Positions 50,106 through 59,477 of a stretch of 64,000 bases of DNA are shown here, in pieces. The DNA is from Nematostella vectensis. Lineage: Eukaryota > Cnidaria > Anthozoa > Actiniaria > Edwardsiidae. A program made the position numbers and the translations under genes. Under the pieces are notes generated by a model. That model did no database searches. It saw nothing but the letters and a program-made list of their open reading frames with translations, and was not told the DNA's origin. The stretch covers positions 17,072,953 to 17,136,952 of the forward strand of contig NC_064036.1 of the NCBI RefSeq assembly GCF_932526225.1, read 5' to 3'. Each line of letters begins with the position of its first letter. The stretch's first letter is position 1.

Positions 50106-51041
50106 ATGGGTTATGTTGACGTTGACATTGACGATACCTTGCCGGGTGCGTCCGCCGAAGACGGGGACGACGAGACGACGCCCCTTACCCCGTTTGACCC
50201 CGACGATGGGGAGTCGATACCAATGACGAGCACGTCATCGCAGGGGGCCCGGACGCAAACGACCGCTGAAACCTCGTTCACCACAGAGGGTGCAGCGACA
50301 AGACTCGGTCTCCAGTCCCTCAGGGAGAAATACCCAGACCTTAACGAGAATCTGATACGGTTCCAGTTAGACCAGAGGGGAAAGACGCCAATACAGCTTC
50401 GCAACCTCGACAAAGGAGGTTGGACTAAACCAAGACAGCTGTTCAATGAGAACGGGGGCGTTCGACAGGACGTTGCGAAGCTGAAAGGCTTCAAGCTGGC
50501 GATGGGGTCTGTGGCAGAGATAGACGCGGTCATCCAGGAGAACACAGAACGAGTCCAAGAGCTGCAAGGGGTGGTAACCATAGACAGGGAGACCATCGAC
50601 GACCCTAACACGTCAGAGAGTCGCCGCCAAGAGGCCCGTGAGCGCAACGAGGAAAGGCTATCCGATATTGACGAACTAGAACGCGAAAACCGAGAGCTCG
50701 AGAACCAAAAGCCGCTCAGAGAGCGCATCAAAGCCATCTTCAAAAAGTACGGCTTTACCGTCACCGCTATCGGGTCGGACGTAGCGACGACGATCGCGGC
50801 CATTGCGACGTCACTCGGCAAGTCGCTTTCCTCCGTGGCCAGAGGGGTTGGTAACGGGCTTAAGGCTATCGGGAAAAAGCTAGGCGAGCTTCTCCCTGGG
50901 CTAGTAGGCGGCATCGCGAACTTCATGTTTAAGGCTGCAGGAGAAGCGTTGAAATTCCTTGGCGAAAATGCGTGGCTGCTCATTATAGCCGTAGCCGCGT
51001 TCTTGGTTCGTCGAATGCAAAGTAATCATCGGAACAAGTAA
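50106..51041 (+). CDS. Coiled-coil protein with hydrophobic C-terminus, 311 aa
   Basis: Intact, ATG at 50106. N-terminal 60 residues acidic and disordered. Residues about 150-205 are a charged helical coiled coil (ENTERVQELQ … ERLSDIDELERENRELE). After KPLRERIKAIFKKYGF comes a Gly/Ala-rich, mostly hydrophobic region (VGNGLKAIGKKLGELLPGLV, FMFKAAGEALKFLGENAWLL) and a final transmembrane helix with a basic end. The layout suggests a membrane-active or vertex-associated virion protein. No family named; function is inference. Confidence 0.75.
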   Translation: MGYVDVDIDDTLPGASAEDGDDETTPLTPFDPDDGESIPMTSTSSQGARTQTTAETSFTTEGAATRLGLQSLREKYPDLNENLIRFQLDQRGKTPIQLRNLDKGGWTKPRQLFNENGGVRQDVAKLKGFKLAMGSVAEIDAVIQENTERVQELQGVVTIDRETIDDPNTSESRRQEARERNEERLSDIDELERENRELENQKPLRERIKAIFKKYGFTVTAIGSDVATTIAAIATSLGKSLSSVARGVGNGLKAIGKKLGELLPGLVGGIANFMFKAAGEALKFLGENAWLLIIAVAAFLVRRMQSNHRNK

Positions 51042-51099
51042 TACGCCGCGGCCACCGCGAGTGCCGACAACCCCGCCTTGAGGGCGGTGTGGTCACTTT

Positions 51100-51846
51100 C
51101 TATTCGCCCGGTCCGGGCGATGTCATGCTGCGCATACGCGAAGAGGGGGCAGGCGCCGCGCCCTCTGCGTGCACTACGGCCTTGCTTCGCACCTCGCGGT
51201 CGATCCTCGGATCAGTCACGTGTTGCACCCTAGGATGCCCACCGGCCATGTTATGACCACCGACTGGCTTTGTCTCGGTGTTGATCGCGTTTGCGCCGAG
51301 CGTCATGGAGTCTGTGGCTTTCTGCAGTTTATTGTTGTAGCCCACGACGCTTTGCGTGTTTATCACCAGATCGCTCGGCATCAGCCACACTCCTTGTGCG
51401 ACCGCAAGACTCAGTCTCACCTTGGCCTCCTGCACGGCTAACTGGTACCTTTGCACGCTTTGAGCGACGTCGTTTTCTATGATCGCGTCTTCAAGCAGCT
51501 TCGTGAACTCCGCCTGCGCCTCCATGGCCGGTCCATCGGCCCCCGCGATAGAGGAACGGACGTTCCACGGCTCGCCAAGCACTGTGTAGACGAACGCCTC
51601 GACCGAGCGATCGAGTCTTCCTAGCCCTGCTTTTGTCAGCCCCTCACCTTCAGGAGGCGCAAACCAGCTATTTTGAACCCCCCTGTGGTCGTCGTTGCGT
51701 ATGAAACCCACCTGTTTCCCACTATTGTACGTCCCACTTTCGTCGCTAAACAGATTGAGGTGGCTCGGATACTCGTCCGCCGCCGTTTCGTAGCCACGGA
51801 TCACGTGCACGTTGCGATACCCCTCCCCCGGGTAGAACACAAACAT
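51100..51846 (-). CDS. Hypothetical virion-type protein, 248 aa
   Basis: Intact, ATG at 51846. It starts MFVFYPGEGYRNVHVIRGYE, contains SVEAFVYTVLGEPWNVRSS and a helical stretch QRYQLAVQEAKVRLSLAVAQ, and has a Pro/Ser-rich tail. No signal peptide or strong membrane helix. It is convergent with the 311-aa gene and 3 bp below the next upstream frame. Probably a structural protein by position only. Confidence 0.6.
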   Translation of the reverse strand: MFVFYPGEGYRNVHVIRGYETAADEYPSHLNLFSDESGTYNSGKQVGFIRNDDHRGVQNSWFAPPEGEGLTKAGLGRLDRSVEAFVYTVLGEPWNVRSSIAGADGPAMEAQAEFTKLLEDAIIENDVAQSVQRYQLAVQEAKVRLSLAVAQGVWLMPSDLVINTQSVVGYNNKLQKATDSMTLGANAINTETKPVGGHNMAGGHPRVQHVTDPRIDREVRSKAVVHAEGAAPAPSSRMRSMTSPGPGE

Positions 51847-51849
51847 CGC

Positions 51850-52260
51850 CTAGCCCGTGGTTCCGCCCGCTTTCCATCGGAAGTCCGGCTTACGCGGCAA
51901 ACCAAACTCTATGCATAGACGCTCGAAAGCGGCTTTCTTGTAGGGGTTATCTTTTTGCGTGAACGGGCTCTCGCCAAGCAGGGGGGAGCCGAGCTCGTAG
52001 AGTATCCTCCGCGTGGTAAAGTAGACGTGAAACCTTACAAATCCCCTGATGACAGAGGGGAGCGTGGCGAAAGCGAGGTCGGTTAGGGACACCCTGCATC
52101 CGGCGGGTGCGCACCAGACCGCAAAGTTGAGTTGCTGTGGCCAGCACCCATAGGAAGGCTCCTATAGCCACCTGCGAGACTCCTTGGCGGACTTGTGCGT
52201 GACTACTGTCTCTTTGAATATGTCTCGGACCCTAGTCGTGAATGATTTGTCCTCAGCCAC
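51850..52260 (-). pseudogene. Beta-rich conserved protein, frameshifted
   Basis: The C-terminal 70 codons are well formed (FVRFHVYFTTRRILYELGSP, then FTQKDNPYKKAAFERLCIEF). The N-terminal part lies in another frame (VAIGAFLWVLATATQL, hydrophobic) and further upstream in a third (RVRDIFKETVVTH). At least one, probably two, frame changes near 52090 and 52165. No ATG could be assigned. Function unknown; position suggests a virion component. Confidence 0.5.
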
Positions 52261-52272
52261 GTGTATCTCTAG

Positions 52273-52920
52273 CTCACCAAAGGCGAACAGACGCTCTACT
52301 TCGAGCGGCCAATAAGGCGCCCACGCTTCGTGGCGCTCCGGCAGCGCTTGCTGTTTATCAGCTGGTATAATCTCGAGCCGGAGCATCCGATAACGATTAT
52401 ATCCGCCCTCCCGCCCATCGCTACTCTGCCAGCCGGGCACCACACGGCCGAGTCCATCGTGGAAACGATCAACCGCGCTGAAAGCAAGATTTTGACCGCG
52501 AAGCTGGACCCCCTCACCGGGAGGATCGCGCTTATGTCCAATGGCGTTGCGTTCCTGAATGCCGAGCTTTGCGCACTATTTGGCCTAGAGGCTGAAGACA
52601 ATCAGTTGAGGGAGCGGGGCCTCGCACTGCCCTTGGGGGGACCCCCACTTAAGGTGGCTTTGCCGAAAATAGAGGCCCTCTACATCTGCTGCGATATCGT
52701 AGACCGCACGCAATGCCTCTCCTTAGGCGAGCCTTTAAACGTTCTCGCTTGCCTAGAAACCCGCGGGAGACCGCACGAGAAAGTCGTCTATGGACCCGAC
52801 ATCCCTGTTTGTGTCGCAGCAACTTCCTCTGAGTTTGTCTCGAGTATCCAAATATGGATAAGGGATAACTACGGTAGACGGGTGGACTTTAAGGGCAAGC
52901 CCGTTCGCCTTGTATTATAG
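52273..52920 (+). CDS. Penton-like minor capsid protein
   Basis: About 215 codons, open from the TAG at 52270, no ATG near the start; the first in-frame candidate is a GTG at 52330. N-terminal LYFERPIRRPRFVALR, then LFISWYNLEP, then LPAGHHTAESIVETINRA, a pattern recalling N-terminal parts of penton/minor capsid proteins of Polinton-like viruses. The C-terminal half is beta-rich and ends WIRDNYGRRVDFKGKPVRLV, a motif frequent in such single jelly-roll proteins. Its neighbour on the left is divergent. The loss of the start may be a lesion. Assignment by pattern only. Confidence 0.55.
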   Translation, partial: LTKGEQTLYFERPIRRPRFVALRQRLLFISWYNLEPEHPITIISALPPIATLPAGHHTAESIVETINRAESKILTAKLDPLTGRIALMSNGVAFLNAELCALFGLEAEDNQLRERGLALPLGGPPLKVALPKIEALYICCDIVDRTQCLSLGEPLNVLACLETRGRPHEKVVYGPDIPVCVAATSSEFVSSIQIWIRDNYGRRVDFKGKPVRLVL

Positions 52921-52945
52921 CTAACCTAGCTCCGACGTAACAAAC

Positions 52946-53597
52946 ATGACAAACAGCGACGTTAGCGGTGGTGCCATAAACCCCTCGCTTCCCAGTATGC
53001 ACAGCAGCGGCGACGTGCAAAGCTTCCGACTCCAGAAAATATGTAACACTCAGGCGGTTCTAGACAACGAGATAACGCATCATCGACAAGTGCGGAAAAA
53101 GTATAAGCGCGCCTTTGCCGTTACCCATGCTGTGTCTGTGGCATCCGGCATCGCTGCAGGGGCGCTTTCCAGCGCCGGGGTAGGGGTCTCTTTGAGTGGG
53201 ATAGGGGTTCTGATCGGCGGTCCGCTGGCAGGGGTCGCTGGGCTGATCGGTGTTGTGGGCGTAGGCGCAGGGATAGTCTCTAAGAGTCTTACGAGCAAGG
53301 TGGCTAAACACGAAGATACGATGGTTTTATCGGAGAGTAAGAAAAACTCGATCAGCGAGCTGGTCTCTAAGGCTCTGCAAGACGGACATATCGCAGACGA
53401 AGAGTTCAAGCTATTACTTCTGGAACAATAGAGATACTACGCGCTCAAGGCCACTATCAGAGCTCGACACGGCCTCGCATCGCGTGAGAAAAGAAAGCAA
53501 GAAAGGGCCCCCGAGAAAGTCCCTGGAGACGCGCGAAAAGATGAAAAAGAGGGTGCGAGAAATTCGCGAGGAGTTTGGGAGCGAGGTGTTCGAGTAA
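52946..53597 (+). pseudogene. Gly/Ala-rich membrane protein, interrupted C-terminus
   Basis: ATG at 52946. Intact 161-aa part to TAG at 53429. Helical basic segment (ITHHRQVRKKYKRAFAV), then a long Gly/Ala/Val hydrophobic stretch (about residues 60-112, SGIAAGALSSAGVGVSLSGI and following), then EDTMVLSESKKNSISELVSK and an EF-hand-like-spaced acidic helix DGHIADEEFKLLL. Coding character continues past the stop (YYALKATIRARHG) and, after a frame change near 53500, ends KKRVREIREEFGSEVFE at about 53597. This suggests an originally longer protein with a basic coiled C-terminus. Likely a virion membrane protein. Confidence 0.6.
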
Positions 53598-53685
53598 AAC
53601 TCAGGTTTAAACGCCACGCTAGCGGCTTAGAAATTTACGGCCGAAAAACGGTCATTCCGCGCTCCGTAGGGTGGCGGTCCAATCC

Positions 53686-53937
53686 AATGCTCGGTATACT
53701 ACAAGACAGACGAGGGTCTAATTGCAAGGTTCCCACATGTTACCACACAAGGGGGGCCAGCCGGGGGTGGGGGGGGGGGGGGGGCTCGGCGGGGCGTGGC
53801 GCGCCTCCCAGCCTTGAAACGGGGGTGGGGGGCTAGGCGGGGAGTGGCGCGCCTCCCAGCCTTGAAACGGGGTTGGGGGGCTCGGCGGGGCGTGAGGCGC
53901 CTCCCAGCCCGTTCTATAAAAAGGCCCAGTCTCCCCC
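53686..53937 (-). repeat. Right terminal inverted repeat
   Basis: Inverted counterpart of 40204-40630: the unique inner part AATGCTCGGTATACTACAAG … TTCCCACATGTTACCACACA, about three 48-bp minisatellite units against seven on the left, and the end CCCAGTCTCCCCC. Confidence 0.92.
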
Positions 53938-53943
53938 TATCAA
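53938..53943. repeat. Target-site duplication, right (TATCAA)
   Basis: Second copy of TATCAA, directly after the terminal CCCCC. Confidence 0.85.
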
Positions 53944-55405
53944 AAACGTTTTCTAACAAGCTTTGACCTTGTGTAAAATATATCAAGGATGTAACAGTAT
54001 TCCAAAAGTTTAAATGCCATACTGTAGTTTTCATGTACCCCAACTGATTATTCAGAAGAATGTGTTGAAATTAAACTCCGCAAATATACCTCCTGTCATG
54101 CATTACATATTGGTACACACACCCTTTGGCCTGTTGTTTTTAGAAACCCTGGATCCACTCATTGGGTATTCAAAAATAAATAAAATGGAGGCCAATCCTG
54201 AATTACTGAAGTGCTTTATTCCAATTTTCTAATTTCAAACCAAAACATGTTCATTAACCTTTGTATGTTGGGGGTAGAGAACTTAGAGACAAATAAATAT
54301 ACAAATAAACAAAAAGTCAATTGGGAGCGGAAAAAGGGAGAAATGTGACTCTATTTGAAAAAAATGTTACTCTACTTAAAAAATGTATAACAATAATGCA
54401 ATAATTTCTTGACTGAGCACTTTCCTAGTATTTTTCTCTTTCCCATTACATTCAGGTTTGACATAAAACCGTATAAAAAAGTTTGTTGTTATCGTTATAT
54501 AATTTAAGTACCTTGCTGTAATAAAACGCCCTTCCCTTTATAGAAGTTTCATTAATGTACACTTGTATCAAAGCTACATTCTGACCAGCTTTACCCTTGC
54601 AAAGTGACAAATAATGGATGAAACGAGCATTCCAAAGATAGAATGACATAGTTATGCATTTCAGGTGCCACATGGAATTTTTGTCTATCACATACTAGTA
54701 ATACTCCATCACCAAGGATATTACAGTCATGCATTACATATTGGTGCACCCACCCTTTAGCATGGTGGCCTGCTGTTTTATAGAAACCCTGGATCCACAT
54801 TTGCTAATGCTACTCCAAAATTAAATGCAATGGAGAAGAACAAATTTACTTGGGAAGCAAATTCTAAAAAAATCCTTGATATTACAGAAAGTGCTAAATG
54901 AAAACGTCTAATTTTAAACCTAACCTATTTTAATTTATTTAGGGTTCAGAGGGCAAACAGCAAATAATATCAATTGCATATTAGTCAAGAGAGAGAGAAA
55001 AAAGGAAGAAATGGGACTTTTATCTTTGATAAAAAAATTTACAGTAATGCAACAACTTGATGGAGCACTCTCTTCGTTGCAGTTGACAATTGATAGAAAC
55101 ATTGTTTTTTTTATCATTGAGAGCAAGTATCTTGCTCTAAAAAACGCTATTACAACACATATACTGCTATATAAAAGTAAAATAAAATCCTTCCATATTA
55201 TCTTTAAGATATTTGCCTATTCTCATGCCTTCCAGCCTTTAGCATTAATCATAGCCCTCAGATAGTTCTTTGTTGGTTTTACCTAAATATTTTCATCATG
55301 CCATTTATAACCTTACTCATTTTCCACAACTATTTGAATAAAAATAAATAAACACAAAAAATCAAAGCATGATGATAATGATAATTTTGAAAAAGTTGCT
55401 GCATC

Positions 55406-55535
55406 TTCGAAAAGAATAAAATACCCAAAAACTGGAATTCGACTCTGCAGAGTCGAATACCAGTTTTTGTTGTATTTTATTCACTTTCCTGGTTCACGAA
55501 CACGACTATTTGGGCTTTTTGTATTTATTCGAAAA
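55406..55535. mobile_element. Foldback element, copy 2, with 8-bp target duplication
   Basis: An insert at 55414-55527 flanked by TTCGAAAA on both sides (55406-55413, 55528-55535). The interior is a palindrome of CCAAAAACTGG and ATTCGACTCTG arms, plus TCCTGGTTCACGAACACGAC shared with copy 1 at 31006-31190. Eight-base duplications are typical of hAT transposases. Confidence 0.8.
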
Positions 55536-56700
55536 TACTAAATACACAGCGTATAAAGACAAGAAAGGTCTTCTTTAGCAATATATGACAGGATGATATT
55601 TGTCAGCCTTTATTAAATATTTCAACGCAGTCAATAACGTGTAGAGAGAACGAGAATATCAAAGGATGTGTTATGCACAAATTGTTTGATTGGACCACGA
55701 ATTCTCAAAGCAAACTCTAGAAACAATTGTATAAATCCAACAAGCGAATTTGATACAGTAACTAGACTACTACGTATTTCTGTCGTTAAATTCTTTCTTA
55801 CCGTGAGGAATATACGCCTTAATTTATAGAACTTGTAAGTATTTACGAATTTAAATTTAACATTTTCATGGCGATTGTCAAAGGAATGAAAACCATTCAA
55901 CTGCAAGCTAAAATTATTAGCCAATCGGAATTCAAGTAGATGGTATTTTAGACAATTAAAACAAGGGTGGATGACTTTAATATATCTTGACGTCAAAAGC
56001 TGGTACGGTGTTTTGGTTTGAGCGACTGCTTATGGGAAAAAAAACATGAACAAACGAGCATTATAAAAGAAACAATAAAAGAAAAATAACTGTCATATTA
56101 TCGATATAAATCGTCGCCTGAAACTCACCTTGACAGCGTTTTCTTTTTCGCTTTCTGTTTGTCGCCTTTGGTTGTGTTCGCTTTTTGTTGTAAACTGTGA
56201 ATTTGTCGACTTTCTGCTACAATGAACTCGTCGACACAAGTGAATGATTTTTATAGCTGAAAACAGAGATCAATCCAAGGCCCTTTCTTCTCAGGACTCC
56301 TTAAATAGATATAAACGTGAATGAATATTAGTAGAAAATGGTGGGTAAGAGTGCTCTTAGTCCGCTAAGCTGCTGCGACGGACGGGATTCACAAACACTC
56401 GGGCAGATTTTACTATCGGCTCGTACTTCAGACAAAACGGTTCCTAAAAGACCTCAGCCCATTTGAATTCGCATATTTTCTCATTAAATACTATTTTCAA
56501 ACTGCCTTTTTTTTCTGTGAACATACAAATTTTAAGACGATAAAAAAAATTCGTAAAAACGTTAGATTGAGTGGGCCTGGAAGTTGCATGATTGACTGGA
56601 TGGATTGTGAAACCACAGGGTAACCGCGCGATGACCACAAAACCAAGTCGCATAGCTATACCATATTTCTATACCTAAGGAACTCCGCGCTGGCTCCGCT

Positions 56701-57959
56701 AAAATTAATTGTCATTGATGACCTCTTAGTTGGCTCACGGGGGTTTACCTTTGAACGCACCTTAATTTCATTAGAACATACCTTATTTTTTATTAGAACA
56801 TGCCTTAATTTTATTGACAACATTTCACACACAAAAAAACCCTTTACTCGTCCCCTCTCAGAACAGCCGAAGTGAATAACTACTTACTAACCGATAGTGA
56901 GGTCATGCCGGGAAATATCAAACTGAGGCTTTAGCGCATCGACCGAGGCTTTGCGCATCGACCGAGGCTTTGCTTGGCTTTTTAAATTAAAAATGACAAG
57001 AAAACAAATCAACTTTCGCTTTCGCGCGAATATCGATTAGTTTTTCAGTCTATTTAAAAAAGGCGGGAAAACAAGAAACACTCGCGCGCTGCCAAATAAA
57101 AAATGTGAGTGAAAAGATTCAACAACAAGTAATTGGACGACTTTTCGAGCTATTTTCTTTCTATTTGCACCTTTTGGAAGCTACAGGTTTTATCATAGGT
57201 GAAGTTGATCCAGATGTCAGATGTCAGTCTTCACTACATGTATGGACCACTGTTTAGTTCGAAGACTCCACGGTATGTAGAGAACAAACTTCTGAAGTAA
57301 AATGAAAAGGCCAATCGCTTTGTGCTGCTTTATGATTTGATGGAAATATTGCAAATAACAGGTAGTACTTCTATCTTAGAGACTTTTCTGGGTCTTTACA
57401 CCCCTTGTTATTTATTCATTTACCTTTGTTTATCCGATATAAATAACTAAGCTTTGTATCTCTTGGCTATCGGTGGCGCTCGCCGGCTCGTCATCTTATT
57501 GTTTTTCTTTTTCCTCTTCAATCTATTCATGATGATAAAACTCCGACTCAGAGTGCTCGTCCATTCCAATTTTTTTTGTGGCTTTCTGTTTTTTTTTTTT
57601 TTTTTTTTTTTTTTTTTGGGGGGTGGGCGATTTTGTTTTAGCAAAATTCGTGCAACCGAACAAAACAATCCAAAAAAGTTCACAAAATGTGCCTCTCCGG
57701 ATACGGAAAAAGACGGCTTCTTCTGGGTGTTAGAATTCACTTACTTGAATGTTCGCTGTCGCTCATTTTGCAGTTTGGAGGTGGAAAAAATTCAAACAAC
57801 AGAAGATTGTGAAAAATTTTTTGTAGGGCAATACGGAATTCCGTAATGCCAATTAGCCAATCACAGCGCACGTACTATCGTAGCCATATAATTAGTTTAC
57901 TTTATTGTCATGAAAGTTTTTTGTTTAAAAGGTATAACAGCAAGCATACTATCTAATAC
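56701..57959. other. Noncoding stretch
   Basis: No gene recognised. It contains a tandem GCATCGACCGAGGCTTTG near 56937-56970 and a run of about 27 T followed by G6 at about 57591-57623, which breeds a spurious 130-codon ORF. Confidence 0.45.
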
Positions 57960-58105
57960 TATAGCGGAGCCAGCGGCTCCGCTATATAGGTATAGAAATA
58001 GGTATAGAAATATAGGTAAAGAAATTATATGGTATAGCTATGCGACTTGGTTTTGTGATCATCGCGCGGGTACCCTGTGGTGTCACTCGCCGGCCAGTCA
58101 GTCAG
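57960..58105 (+). mobile_element. AGCGGAGC repeat family, copy D, 5' fragment
   Basis: Starts TATAGCGGAGCCAGC, which here forms a perfect 27-bp palindrome with GGCTCCGCTATA, followed by TATAGGTATAGAAATA, GCGACTTGGTTTTGTG and CCCTGTGGTGTCACTCGCC. It loses similarity after about 58105. Confidence 0.75.
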
Positions 58106-58281
58106 CCGCGTAGTCTAAGCATCAGGCGATTTTATTTTTCAAAAGTCGTACGCATGACACAAATACTAGAAGCGACGCTTGCCGCCCCTTTTCAGGCCAT
58201 TGTCAAAATACGTCGGCTGTCAATTTTCCAATGACTCGCGTTGTGGCACATCGCGTAGTGTTATATGCAAGGGTAATAATT

Positions 58282-58664
58282 TTAGACCCTTTTCCCACGT
58301 ATCCATTTTCGTTTGAAAACGCAACCTTTTTGTTACGGATACAGGTATCGTCCACACGTAAACGCGAAAACGATGACCGAAAACGGAACGATTTGAAAAC
58401 GATCTCCAGAGTGGAAAAATTTGAAAACGATACCCTTTTGGTGCCGTGGGGACGGACGAAAACGGAACCTTTAGAAAACGATGGCGTGATTCGATTTGCG
58501 CGCGCAATGTAAAAAAGCTAAATAGTGGGTCTACGCATGCGCTTTAGAGCATTTTATCGTTTTCGTATCAAAATGAAAACGCTTCGTGTGGACGCGGATC
58601 TTTTTGAAAACGGACAAAAAGGTTACGTTTTCAAACGAAACGGATACATATGTACAGGGTCTTA
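58282..58664. mobile_element. MITE with TTAGACCC ends
   Basis: Left TTAGACCCTTTTCCCACGTA and ATTTTCGTTTGAAAACG, right TTTTCAAACGAAACGGATAC and GGGTCTTA, with repeated GAAAACG motifs and GTCCACACG inside. About 383 bp, noncoding; its short antisense ORFs are spurious. Confidence 0.75.
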
Positions 58665-59477
58665 GTAACGACGAACCCCGGTGAGGGCAACTTTATGCTA
58701 AATGTTTGAAACGAAAAGATAGTTCACGGTTCAGGAGATTTACAAATTAAATATATGACTGCAGATCCACACATGATCCACACATTACACGAGCTCCAAA
58801 AACGTTCAATTGGACCGGCGCCCGGCCTGTCTAAAAATTTGATAGCTACTACTAATGATGTCCGTAGTATTAAGCAGCTTCTATGACATCCAGCGCCTTT
58901 GATATAACTAGATCTTCGATTCAAAAAAAGATACCAATGAGAATTTAACACACGCAATGACCGGCCTTGGCAAAACATTTGAACATCTAACCTGAGTATC
59001 AGGCGGAATTTTTCCGAAGAAAATAAAGAAAGGAAAATGTCATATGTCACGCAAGGACGTTAGTTGTAATCCGACACTGGTTAACTCTCTCTCACTCAAC
59101 TAGCGATCAACAGTAAATGATCACAATTAAGCATGTATAAAACCAACGCCTAAATAGAACCAATAAACCTCATTTAGAACTTATTACAGAAAATATTTTT
59201 TTTAATGTTATAGAAACAGATTTCTCTGATTCTGCTAACGCAAGGTCAAAAGCACTTTTGGAGTCCGCCATTACTCTGAGAACGAGCAGTCGACGGGCTG
59301 GGGTACTATATATAGCTGAACCATTCAGCGCGTCCCATTCGAGTACCCTTTATTTTTTTAACAATAAGAAGCCATGCCAGAATCCGGCATGAGAACATGC
59401 AAATTGAACAGTACTTGTATCAGGCCCTTGTCTTGTTTCTCGCCGGCGCGATAGAAACATAGGAGGGCCTGATATTC
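58665..59477. other. Noncoding stretch
   Basis: No gene recognised. A small inverted pair GCCATGCC…CCGGCATG is at about 59371-59388. Confidence 0.4.

Larger units (their letters stand above)
40204..53937. mobile_element. Endogenous Polinton-like virus / giant transposon
   Basis: A 13,734-bp insertion bounded by TATCAA duplications and inverted repeats starting GGGGG and including ACTGGG. It is clearly more GC-rich than its surroundings. Its genes are a polymerase-helicase replicase (broken), an HNH ORF, an rve integrase (broken), a packaging ATPase, a major capsid protein (broken), a penton-like protein and several small conserved-looking proteins. Integrase, ATPase and capsid genes together define the Polinton/virophage/Polinton-like virus grouping. 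The replicase is not the canonical protein-primed Polinton PolB, and no cysteine protease was found. An empty-site paralogue exists in copy A near 36856. Confidence 0.9.
53938..56700 (-). mobile_element. AGCGGAGC repeat family, copy B, proximal part
   Basis: On the minus strand it starts at AGCGGAGCCAGCGCGGAG (56700), continues GGTATAGAAATATGG and GCGACTTGGTTTTGTGGTCA, passes AAGCGAACACAACC near 56190 and CTTGTCTTTATA near 55560, and matches copy A to CAAAGCTTGT at about 53962. Its remainder lies at 39731-40203 beyond the insertion. A foldback element is nested at 55414-55527. Confidence 0.8.

Noticed and set aside
50111-50983. 290-codon minus-strand ORF
   Set aside because: Antisense shadow of the 311-aa gene; Ser-rich with no motif, while the plus frame has clear coiled-coil and TM segments.
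52162-52443. 93-codon minus-strand ORF opposite the penton-like gene
   Set aside because: Its distal half overlaps better-supported plus-strand coding sequence; only the part below about 52260 was kept as the start of the 51850-52260 gene.
40204-53937. Bacterial or viral contamination as the source of the GC-rich island
   Set aside because: Target duplication, inverted ends and host repeat sequence continuous on both sides show a genuine genomic insertion.
40204-53937. Adenain-like cysteine protease typical of Polintons
   Set aside because: No ORF with a His/Asn/Cys protease pattern could be recognised in either strand; absence by eye is not proof.
57454-57846. 130-codon ORF and its antisense partner
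   Set aside because: Built around a run of about 27 T/A; no conserved motif.
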